Origin: Sulfurimonas sp.
Lineage (GTDB): Bacteria > Campylobacterota > Campylobacteria > Campylobacterales > Sulfurimonadaceae
Assembly (NCBI GenBank): GCA_002733945.2
Contig: NVXO02000002.1
Span: 417,285-425,278, forward strand
Length of the DNA stretch: 7,994 bases
Reading direction: 5' to 3'
Part shown: piece after piece, positions 1 through 6,449 of the stretch
Layout: the number at the start of each line of letters is the position of its first letter
Numbering within the stretch: the first letter of the stretch is position 1
The notes under the pieces: generated by a model
Seen by the model: the letters and a program-made list of their open reading frames with translations, nothing else
What the model was told of the DNA's origin: nothing
Database searches by the model: none
Program-made: the position numbers and the translations under genes

Positions 1-2819
1 GTCATACGGTTTATATACAAGTTCCCCGCTAAAATATTTTCTTTAAAGTACTCTTTTTCTCTCTCATCCAAACTCTCTATTCCAGAAGTCAGACCATACC
101 CCGTGGTGTTTACGATATTTACAGCAGCTTTTAGGTCTTTTGCTTTTATTACACTTAACACTGGACCAAACAACTCATTCATGTGAGTAAAGTCACCATT
201 TTGTGTTCCCCATCGTATTGCAGGTTTTAACATATATGGATTGTCATCTGCATACTCAGGTTTTAAAAGCCACTCTTCATGCACCTCAAGATACTCTAAT
301 GCCTTAGCCAACTTCCCACTAGGTAAAGAACTAAGAGTTCCTATCTTGTTGTGTAAGTCCCATACACTTCCAACTTCTAACGAACGAGCTGTATCTACTA
401 ATGTTTTTTTGAAGACTTCATCATTATAAACTTCCTCTTCTAAAACAAGTAAAGAAGTTGCAGAACACTTTTGACCAGAGTTATTAAACGCAGATGCTAC
501 AACATTTTTTATCGCTTGATCCCTGTCTGACAGTGCTGTAACTATAGTTGCATCTTTACCACCTGTCTCTGCGCTAATATGCAAGTTTGGACGTGTTTGT
601 ATCATCTTATACGCTGTTGCTTCTGAACCTGTAAATATTACAAAGTCAATATCTTCATCTGCTACTAACACACTACTTACTTCCTCACCATCAGCTATAA
701 CAAACTGAAGAGTGTTTTTACTCACACCCCCATCCCAAAAACATTGACATAGTCTATGAGCACATAAAACTGAAGACGATGCAGCTTTGAGTATGACACG
801 GTTTCCAGAAGCAAGCGCTGCGGCTATTCCACCTACAGGTATGGCGATAGGAAAGTTCCAAGGGCTTATAACTAAACCAACTCCCTTTGGACTTAACTCT
901 ACCCCATCAAGTGCTTCTAATTTAGTATAAGAGTATGGGTAGAAGTTTAAAAAATCTATAGCTTCACTTATCTCAACATCAGTCTCAGTAAATACCTTTC
1001 CTACTTCAGCAGCTGCTATTCCTATTAAATCTGCTCTCGACTTTTTAAACTCATTTGCCACATTCATGAGTATTTTAGCTCTTTGAATCGAACTTGTCTT
1101 AGACCATTCATCTATGTCTTTTGTAGCTGTATTTAAGGCATTCACTAAGTCATTTTTTGTGGCTTTTGTATAAGTCCCTACTTCTATATGCTCACTGAGT
1201 TGTGACTTATCAATAACAACTACCTTATCTTCTGTTATAAGTTCGACCCCAGCGATTACCGAGTGGGCATCATATCCACCAGATTCTCCTATCTTAGACC
1301 ACTTTTGCACTATTGTTTGTGCCCAAAGTATATTTGTCCTAAGGGAGAAGTCTGTATCACTCTCATTTTTAAACTCATATGACTCAAAATCTTGGATAGT
1401 TTTAACTTCTTCGCTCTGTCTATCTTGTGTTCTAAATGCTTCTAAGTGTAGAGAGTCCATTTCATCTATAGAAACATCAAAACTTTTTATGAGTGTTTGC
1501 CAAGCCTCATCCTCTACGCTTAAACCAAAACTATGTCTTAAAAAGTTTTGTTCTGCGGTATTTTCATCAAAACGACGGACTAAGTAAGCGATAGCATTAG
1601 TAAAAGTGCTTTTTGTAGCCGTTGGAGCATACAAAATCACATCTATACCATGGTTTTTTAGAACTCTATAAGCGCTCTCACTCATGCCTTCAAGCATCTC
1701 AGCACAATAAAACTCTAAAACTCCTCTTGTCCTCGCTAGCTTGTACGCGAATGCTTGATCAAAGAGGTTATGCGATGCAACACCAACATATACATATGGT
1801 GCAACCTCAAGAGATAGTAAAAAGTTTAGTACTATTTTAAAGTTAGCATCTGTCTCACTCTTTTTTTCATATGTAACGCAGGGCCAATCTTTTGAACTAG
1901 CCTCAGTTAACTCCATCTCTTGGTTTGCACCTTTAACAACTCTGACCTTTATCGGTGCACCACCACTCTCTACTCTCTCTTTAGCCCATAATGCTAGTTT
2001 CTTTGTTAAGGCTAACGCATCGGGTATATATGTTTGTAAAACGATACCTGCATGAAGATCTTTAAACTTCTCTAAAGAAAGCACTCTCATAAATGCATCT
2101 ATTGTTAAGTTTAAATCTTTGTACTCCTCCATATCAAGGTTTACAAACTTGTTTTCCTCTATGCCCTGAGCATTTATAAATTTATTTTTTATTGCTGCTT
2201 CATAAATTGATGCAATTCGTTCTGATATCTTAGTTACACTCCATTCGTGAGCAAGCGGAACGATTTGTGAAAAGATTGTAGATATTTTTATGGATATGTA
2301 GTCAATATCGGGATTTTCCAATGCAGATATATACTTCTCTACTCTCTCTTTAGCTTCATCCTCCCCTAAAACAGCCTCGCCAATTATGTTGATATTTACA
2401 CGAGTGTTTTCAAGTTTTCGACTCTTGAGGTGTTGTGAGAGTAGTTTATCTTCCCCTTTTATAACAATAGAGCTAATGTCATTTCTGAGATAGTCTATAA
2501 AGAGTGGTACGGATATACTGGAGATATATATTCCAATATGTCGAAATGACCAGATGAGTAGTTCTTCAAACTCTGTAAAAAATTTAATGTTTTCATATTT
2601 ACTAAACAAAAATTCTAGCTGCTGGGTAATTCTTTTTGTATTACTAGCTCTAAAGCTTTGATCTAGTAACTCTATAAGAAAGAGTTTATTTTTAGGGTTT
2701 TTTAGCATTTTTATCATCATTCGATGAAACTTTTTTTCTTGACTTTGACGACTATATGAAATCTCTTTTTGCCAAGTTTGTGATAAATTTTTTACTTGTG
2801 CTAACATCTCTTTATTCAT
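1..2819 (-). CDS. putA: Bifunctional proline dehydrogenase / L-glutamate-gamma-semialdehyde dehydrogenase (PutA), C-terminus beyond window
   Basis: PutA oxidises proline to pyrroline-5-carboxylate with FAD, then oxidises glutamate semialdehyde to glutamate with NAD. I translated the minus strand from ATG at 2819 and found 939 uninterrupted codons running off the left edge. The proline dehydrogenase part (about residues 150-430) shows FVNLDMEEY, VKGANQEME and the substrate-binding signature VRRFDENT (R415, R416, E419). The aldehyde dehydrogenase part (about 490 onward) shows PWNFPIAIP, the catalytic glutamate in SAETGGKDA (E751) and the catalytic cysteine in NNSGQKCSA (C785). The visible sequence stops at NLYINR, so roughly 200-250 residues are missing, judging from usual family length. 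The N-terminus has no ribbon-helix-helix domain, so this is not the self-repressing enterobacterial type. AGGGA lies 5-9 nt upstream of the start. No frameshift was seen. The family assignment is secure. Confidence 0.96.
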   Translation of the reverse strand, partial: MNKEMLAQVKNLSQTWQKEISYSRQSQEKKFHRMMIKMLKNPKNKLFLIELLDQSFRASNTKRITQQLEFLFSKYENIKFFTEFEELLIWSFRHIGIYISSISVPLFIDYLRNDISSIVIKGEDKLLSQHLKSRKLENTRVNINIIGEAVLGEDEAKERVEKYISALENPDIDYISIKISTIFSQIVPLAHEWSVTKISERIASIYEAAIKNKFINAQGIEENKFVNLDMEEYKDLNLTIDAFMRVLSLEKFKDLHAGIVLQTYIPDALALTKKLALWAKERVESGGAPIKVRVVKGANQEMELTEASSKDWPCVTYEKKSETDANFKIVLNFLLSLEVAPYVYVGVASHNLFDQAFAYKLARTRGVLEFYCAEMLEGMSESAYRVLKNHGIDVILYAPTATKSTFTNAIAYLVRRFDENTAEQNFLRHSFGLSVEDEAWQTLIKSFDVSIDEMDSLHLEAFRTQDRQSEEVKTIQDFESYEFKNESDTDFSLRTNILWAQTIVQKWSKIGESGGYDAHSVIAGVELITEDKVVVIDKSQLSEHIEVGTYTKATKNDLVNALNTATKDIDEWSKTSSIQRAKILMNVANEFKKSRADLIGIAAAEVGKVFTETDVEISEAIDFLNFYPYSYTKLEALDGVELSPKGVGLVISPWNFPIAIPVGGIAAALASGNRVILKAASSSVLCAHRLCQCFWDGGVSKNTLQFVIADGEEVSSVLVADEDIDFVIFTGSEATAYKMIQTRPNLHISAETGGKDATIVTALSDRDQAIKNVVASAFNNSGQKCSATSLLVLEEEVYNDEVFKKTLVDTARSLEVGSVWDLHNKIGTLSSLPSGKLAKALEYLEVHEEWLLKPEYADDNPYMLKPAIRWGTQNGDFTHMNELFGPVLSVIKAKDLKAAVNIVNTTGYGLTSGIESLDEREKEYFKENILAGNLYINRM

Positions 2820-2974
2820 TATCATCCCTAAAATTATACTTTAGTACAGAATAACTAAAATAAACTAAAATGATATTTAAAAGAGAACTTTATTTTTTCT
2901 ACATACGCGAGACAATTTCTAATTTTCTCAACGTATACTGCCCTAGTATGATACAATTCGCCATAAGGACTACT
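2820..2974. other. Divergent intergenic region between putA and the YwqK-like gene
   Basis: This AT-rich gap of 155 bp must carry the promoters of both divergent genes. For putA, a perfect TATAAT lies on the minus strand at 2838-2833, but it is so close to the start that the transcript would begin inside the Shine-Dalgarno. A 5/6 match, TATCAT (2875-2870, minus), would give a more normal leader of about 40 nt. Neither has a convincing -35. An open frame from ATG 2870 reads through this region into the YwqK-like gene, but its first 35 residues look like translated promoter sequence. Confidence 0.4.
2947..2957 (+). promoter_or_regulatory. Candidate -10 region for the YwqK-like gene
   Basis: Two overlapping 5/6 matches to TATAAT occur here, TATGAT (2947-2952) and TACAAT (2952-2957). 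They lie about 20-25 nt upstream of the preferred ATG at 2975. No clear -35 is present, which is common for sigma-70 promoters in Campylobacterota. If real, it would place the transcription start downstream of the ATG at 2870 and support the shorter gene model. Confidence 0.35.
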
Positions 2975-3361
2975 ATGAATAAAAAAAATATAATAAGCTC
3001 ATACCCAAGTAAAAATATAAAGATAGAAACATATCAAGAGGATAATACTCTTGTCACAAAATTTTATTATGATGCAAAAGATGCCTATGTTAAAGAACTT
3101 ACAAAAGAGAAAGACGGAACCAAAGATGTTAAACATTTTAACGTTGATGGTATTTTATCTAAACAAGAGTTTTTTGTAGATGGTAAACGCCATGGGATAG
3201 AAACAAGATACCTAGTTTCAAAAGCTGAAAAAACTGTAAAAAGTACTAAAACATATCATGAGGGAAAACTTCATGGAGAATGTATCACATACAATGCCCT
3301 CGGTGGAATAATAAAACAAGAAACTTTTGTTCATGGCAAACGCCAAGATACCTGTACTTAA
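2975..3361 (+). CDS. Small MORN/YwqK-like repeat protein
   Basis: The predicted 128-residue protein has three repeats of about 23 residues of the YwqK/MORN-variant kind. Repeat one is around 57-80 (GILSKQEFFVDGKRHG), repeat two around 88-108 (TKTYHEGKLHGE) and repeat three around 110-124 (GGIIKQETFVHGKR). Such repeats form beta-hairpins and are common in proteins annotated, on thin evidence, as YwqK-family antitoxins; the biochemical role is unknown. I chose ATG 2975 because AAGGA sits five bases upstream and the repeat-rich sequence follows. ATG 2870 is in frame, but the added residues look non-coding. There is no signal peptide and no obvious toxin partner next door. The third repeat stops just after GKR, without the usual HG and following strand, so the C-terminus may be shortened. 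It lies immediately before the degraded region. Confidence 0.75.
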   Translation: MNKKNIISSYPSKNIKIETYQEDNTLVTKFYYDAKDAYVKELTKEKDGTKDVKHFNVDGILSKQEFFVDGKRHGIETRYLVSKAEKTVKSTKTYHEGKLHGECITYNALGGIIKQETFVHGKRQDTCT

Positions 3362-3429
3362 AAATATGAGACAAGCTAGAAAGAGACTCTGCTGTTCTCA
3401 GTAACAAGTTTAAATCATGTATCTCAAAA

Positions 3430-3836
3430 TCAGCTTGATTTTCTCCCTCTCCCATGTGTATAGTTTTTCTTAAAACATCTCTGACAGATGGCATACTTTG
3501 AGTTCATCGGTAAAGGAGCGGAGCAGAGTTTACACATCTGTGCAAGGTCTGTTCAATATATCTGTTGAGGACACCTCTGTATTCTCTCGCTTTTTTCTCA
3601 TCTACAAAAAACTCACCAAACCTATAAGTCAGCCAAAGGTATAAAGAAATCTCTTTGACCATATCCTCAGCACGAAGTAGTTCATCCGTTGTTCTTGCAA
3701 AACTTCCCTGCAATAGCTGGAGAGATATAGTAAACACTCTGTTCTTGTTCAAGAACATAACATGTAAGACTCAAAAGCTTCTATAAGGAGATTTTATTGT
3801 TAAAGGTGCACAAGCAAGATTATATTGAGTTGATGC
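3430..3836 (-). pseudogene. Frameshifted relic of the 3' end of a Suv3-like helicase gene
   Basis: This minus-strand stretch is homologous to the C-terminal ~140 residues of the helicase at 6450-7994. Reading 5' to 3', recognisable segments are YNLACAPLTIKSPY, EAFESY, LEQEQSVYYISPAIAGKF, ARTTDELLRAEDMVKEISLY and the zinc-ribbon tail CKLCSAPLPMNSKYAICQRC, ending at TGA 3432-3430. The frame is broken at least four times relative to the intact gene: about 5 nt lost near 3783, about 1 nt gained near 3752-3758, 1 nt gained in the run of A at 3699-3702, and 16 nt lost at 3543. The front of the gene (helicase motor domains) is absent and homology fades at about 3830-3840. The open frame at 3504-3758 is only the middle of this relic. 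No function is expected as a protein. Confidence 0.9.
3481..3698 (-). repeat. Direct repeat copy 1 (relic copy of helicase 3' segment)
   Basis: This segment aligns with 6501-6734 in the same orientation. I counted six substitutions in 218 aligned bases (about 97% identity), plus one 16-bp gap at 3543. All six substitutions are synonymous in the helicase frame. Identity falls sharply on both sides of this block. Confidence 0.9.
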
Positions 3837-3924
3837 TGGAGCTTGTTTCGAGTATGCTAAAACTAACTCACTGACCAACAGAGATATGCTAGAAGCTGTT
3901 GAGCTTATAATGTACGGTATGTAA
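3829..3924 (+). pseudogene. Orphan C-terminal coding fragment, 5'-truncated
   Basis: After an in-frame TGA at 3826-3828, 31 codons run to TAA at 3922-3924. They encode a plausible, protein-like C-terminus containing ACFEYAKTNSLTNRDMLEAV and ending in MYGM. There is no start codon at the front and no Shine-Dalgarno. The fragment abuts, and overlaps by a few bases, the point where homology of the helicase relic ends. I interpret it as the tail of a lost gene left at a deletion junction. The family is not recognised. Its short length makes chance possible. Confidence 0.4.
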
Positions 3925-4078
3925 CTAAATTATGATATCTATATTTATTACAATATATAATCCATTGCATAAATTAATACCAACACTACTAAACTAAAGT
4001 TTAATATTTATTAATAATAATATGCAATTAAGGTTTAAATCCATATAATACTTTTATCTTAAGAAAAAAGGTCTAAAA
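3925..4078. other. AT-rich upstream region of the DUF3015 gene
   Basis: No gene is visible in this 154-bp, very AT-rich region. It holds an inverted repeat ATTGCATA (3964-3971) / TATGCAAT (4021-4028), a small palindrome AAACT-AA-AGTTT (3991-4002) and the promoter at 4044-4049. The inverted elements could be operator-like, but chance matches are likely at this base composition. Confidence 0.4.
4044..4049 (+). promoter_or_regulatory. -10 box (TATAAT) of the DUF3015 gene
   Basis: A perfect TATAAT sits 29 bp before the ATG at 4079, giving an expected leader of roughly 20-25 nt. That leader includes the Shine-Dalgarno AAGG at 4068-4071, seven bases before the start. There is no good TTGACA at the usual spacing; the upstream tract is AT-rich. 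Confidence 0.6.
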
Positions 4079-4519
4079 ATGAAAAAAATACTACTTAGTG
4101 CTATCGCAGTACTTGCTTTAACTACTGCTGCTGTTGCAACTCCTAACAATCAAACTGGTTGTGGTCTTGGTTCAGTTTTAATCAAAGATAACTCATCTGC
4201 TGTTATGCTTGCACTTCAAGCAACTACAAATGGTACTTCAATGAATCAAACTTTCGGTATCACTTCAGGAACTTTAGGTTGTACTAAAACTAAAATCGCT
4301 ATGAATGAAAGAGCTGAAGAATTCGTTGCATCTAACATGGACATTCTTGCAAAAGAGATCTCTGTAGGTCACGGTGAGTCTTTAGATACTTTAGCTGAGC
4401 TTTTAAAAGTTCAAGATACAGTTGCTTTTTCTGCAGAGCTTCAAGCCAACTACAATAGCATCTACACTTCACAAAAAGTTGAAATGTCAGATGTTCTTGA
4501 CAACATAGCTACTATATAG
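4079..4519 (+). CDS. DUF3015-family exported protein
   Basis: The 146-residue protein starts with a clear Sec signal peptide (MKKILLSAIAVLALTTAAVA, cleavage expected after residue 20), so the mature form is periplasmic or envelope-associated. The mature N-terminal part has the family pattern GCGLGS, LQATTNGTSMNQTFGITSG and TLGC. C28 and C68 are the only cysteines and could form a disulfide. The C-terminal half is a helix-rich, acidic region without membrane segments. The DUF3015 assignment is from memory of the family pattern; its molecular function is not known. The gene has a good -10, a good Shine-Dalgarno and strongly biased codons (GCT, ACT, CTT, GTT), suggesting high expression. It is followed by a hairpin and then the DUF4105 gene, a likely functional partner. 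Confidence 0.85.
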   Translation: MKKILLSAIAVLALTTAAVATPNNQTGCGLGSVLIKDNSSAVMLALQATTNGTSMNQTFGITSGTLGCTKTKIAMNERAEEFVASNMDILAKEISVGHGESLDTLAELLKVQDTVAFSAELQANYNSIYTSQKVEMSDVLDNIATI

Positions 4520-4526
4520 TGCTAAT

Positions 4527-4560
4527 AGACTAGACATTTATTCGTCTAGTTTACTTCTTT
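4527..4560 (+). terminator. Hairpin with T-rich tail after the DUF3015 gene
   Basis: ACTAGAC (4529-4535) pairs perfectly with GTCTAGT (4544-4550) around an 8-nt loop, extendable by a G-T and an A-T pair. A T-rich but interrupted tail (TTACTTCTTTT) follows. It starts eight bases after the DUF3015 stop and ends about 16 bases before the Shine-Dalgarno of the DUF4105 gene. With no room for a full promoter afterward, it probably acts as a partial terminator or an mRNA-stabilising hairpin that lowers expression of the downstream gene. Confidence 0.6.
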
Positions 4561-4575
4561 TACAACTCATCTTCT

Positions 4576-4579
4576 AGGA
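4576..4579 (+). promoter_or_regulatory. Shine-Dalgarno (AGGA) that marks an ATC start
   Basis: AGGA lies seven bases before the ATC codon at 4587. It overlaps the in-frame TAG (4575-4577) that closes the reading frame upstream, so translation must begin between here and 4716. The spacing is ideal for a start at 4587 and far too long for ATG 4716. Confidence 0.55.
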
Positions 4580-4586
4580 CAACTCC

Positions 4587-6416
4587 ATCTTACAAAAATT
4601 ACTTTTTTTACTCATTTTTTGCATTAGCTTTTTACATGCCCAAATACCAGACTACAAAACACAAGCAGATGAACTGAATCTTTCAGAAAAAAGATACTGG
4701 AATATTTTACTCCATATGGTTAACGGAGAGAGTGAAATAGACGATGCACACTTTTTTCTCTCACCAAATGGAAAAACTAATGCAAAAGATGAATTAGATG
4801 CCACACTTGATACTCTTTTAAATGAGACAAGATTTGATGACAACTCAACGGCTTGTAGGTTTCCGGCAAGAAAGAAATGGCTCGGTGATGAACTTAACAT
4901 TACAAACTTTCCAGAAGTAGAGTGCATAGAATATGATAACATTGTCAAAAGATTAGCACCCTCTTCAGCTACTCTTGTTTTTCCTTCTGCACATATTAAC
5001 TCACCAGCTTCTATGTTTGGGCATACTTTTTTACGTATAAACTCAAAGTACAAGTCAAGACTTTTAGCCTATGCCATCAATTATGCAGCAGATGCAAACC
5101 CTGATAAAGAGAATGCAATCGCATTTTCAATAAAAGGACTTTTTGGTGGTTACTATGGAAAGTACTCCCTTCTTCCCTACTATGAAAAACTCAAAGAGTA
5201 TCGTGATGGAGAGAAACGTGACATTTGGGAGTATGATTTAGACCTTAGTGAAGAAGAAGTAAGACAGATGGTTCGTCATATTTGGGAACTTAACGGTACA
5301 CACTCTGACTACTATTTTTTCACAGAAAACTGCTCTTATAATATGCTCTGGTTTATCGAAGCTGCTCGTCCATCTATTCACTTAAGAGAGTATTTTTCTT
5401 TTGAAGTTATTCCTCTTGAGACTGTTCATGCAGTAAAAGCAGAAGGCATTATTACTTTAAAAAGCTATAGACCTTCAAAGAGAACTATTCTCCTCAAATA
5501 TGAAGAATTAATTTCAGATGAGAATATTCATTATGTTAGAGATATTGTTGTGTCTAAAGTAGCTATCAAAGATTTCATGAAAATTGACACGATCTCAAGA
5601 CAACAAAAAATGTATGCTCTTGAAGCAGCTATTGAGTTTTTAGAGTACTCCTTTAGCAAAAATGATATGAATAAAGAGACCTATTTAGAACTTTTTCACT
5701 CGCTCACCACAAATAGAGCTTCATTAGGTCAAGGTAAAAAACTAAATATCAAAATGCCAGCTAATCCTATTAACAGCCATAGAGCCATAAGAACAACAGT
5801 AGACTTTGGCTACAGAGAAGGTAAACTTATAGGTTTTTTAGGTTTTCGTCCTGCTTATCATGACTTAGAAGATAGTGACTTAGGCTTCTTAAGAGGAACT
5901 CAAATAGAGTTTTTAGACTTACTTGTATCATACAGTGAAAAAGAGAAATTAGAAGTTGAAAATGCTACTATTATTTCCATTGTGTCGCTAACTCAAAGAA
6001 ATGAATTTTTCTCTAGTCTCTCATGGAGAATGAATCTTGGTTTTAACAGAGACTACCTTGATAATACCTCAAGTTTTACAACAACCATTGGTGCTGGTTA
6101 TAGTATTGGAAACAAATATGCCTACTCTTACATTATGATTGATCCACTGTTTTATATTAATGATGGTTTTGTTGGTGGTGCGGGAACAAGTTTAGGTCTT
6201 GTTATAGATGGTTTTAATTTTATGAGTACAAATTTTGAAGCTACTCAAAGGTACTATACAGGGGGAGAAGCTCAAGCTCTTCTCAAAATAACTCAAAGTT
6301 TTAGACTCTCTCAAAACTTCCAGTTAAAGTTTAAATACAACTATAAAGATAGAGAAATAGACTCTATAAAAAGTGATGAACAGACTTATAGAGCCGTTTT
6401 AAATTACTACTTTTAA
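4587..6416 (+). CDS. DUF4105 (Lnb-like) envelope protein with C-terminal beta-barrel region
   Basis: From ATC 4587 the protein has 609 residues. Residues 1-18 form a signal peptide (LQKLLFLLIFCISFLHA, then Q). Residues about 45-290 carry the DUF4105 signature: SAHINSPASMFGHTFLRI with H146, and YYFFTENCSYNMLW with C249, the likely Cys-His catalytic pair of a papain-like fold. From about residue 400 the chain becomes alternating beta strands rich in aromatic residues and ends in NYYF, a typical outer-membrane barrel terminus. The Lnb lipoprotein N-acyltransferase of Bacteroides belongs to this family, as far as I recall, so an acyl-transfer or thiol-hydrolase role is possible but unproven. No ATG, GTG or TTG lies in frame before ATG 4716, which would remove the signal peptide. 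The start is therefore ATC, a mutated ATG or a sequence error. The gene probably shares the DUF3015 promoter. Confidence 0.8.
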   Translation: MLQKLLFLLIFCISFLHAQIPDYKTQADELNLSEKRYWNILLHMVNGESEIDDAHFFLSPNGKTNAKDELDATLDTLLNETRFDDNSTACRFPARKKWLGDELNITNFPEVECIEYDNIVKRLAPSSATLVFPSAHINSPASMFGHTFLRINSKYKSRLLAYAINYAADANPDKENAIAFSIKGLFGGYYGKYSLLPYYEKLKEYRDGEKRDIWEYDLDLSEEEVRQMVRHIWELNGTHSDYYFFTENCSYNMLWFIEAARPSIHLREYFSFEVIPLETVHAVKAEGIITLKSYRPSKRTILLKYEELISDENIHYVRDIVVSKVAIKDFMKIDTISRQQKMYALEAAIEFLEYSFSKNDMNKETYLELFHSLTTNRASLGQGKKLNIKMPANPINSHRAIRTTVDFGYREGKLIGFLGFRPAYHDLEDSDLGFLRGTQIEFLDLLVSYSEKEKLEVENATIISIVSLTQRNEFFSSLSWRMNLGFNRDYLDNTSSFTTTIGAGYSIGNKYAYSYIMIDPLFYINDGFVGGAGTSLGLVIDGFNFMSTNFEATQRYYTGGEAQALLKITQSFRLSQNFQLKFKYNYKDREIDSIKSDEQTYRAVLNYYF

Positions 6417-6449
6417 AAAATTCTTAGGCTCAACATCCAAAATATATAT

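Noticed and set aside
241..429. Short plus-strand open frame opposite putA
   Set aside because: It lies antisense to well-conserved aldehyde dehydrogenase sequence, has no Shine-Dalgarno and its composition is not protein-like.
1622..1840. Short plus-strand open frame opposite putA
   Set aside because: It is the antisense shadow of the conserved proline dehydrogenase region.
2833..2838. Perfect TATAAT on the minus strand as the putA -10
   Set aside because: Transcription would start within the Shine-Dalgarno, leaving almost no leader; kept only as a remark.
2870..2974. Upstream ATG extending the YwqK-like protein by 35 residues
   Set aside because: It has no Shine-Dalgarno, the residues look like translated promoter, and a candidate -10 lies inside; ATG 2975 has AAGGA at good spacing.
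3426..3442. Perfect 7-bp stem (AAAATCA / TGATTTT) as a terminator
   Set aside because: The stem is nearly all A-T with a 3-nt loop, has no separate T tract and includes the stop codon of the relic; it is too weak to call.
3285..3494. Minus-strand open frame of 69 codons
   Set aside because: It is out of frame with the helicase relic and overlaps the end of the YwqK-like gene; it is a by-product of the relic.
3504..3758. Minus-strand open frame of 84 codons as an independent gene
   Set aside because: It matches the helicase C-terminus only in its middle and is frameshifted at both ends, so it is part of the pseudogene.
4652..5053. Minus-strand open frame of 133 codons
   Set aside because: It is antisense to the conserved DUF4105 domain and has no start signals.
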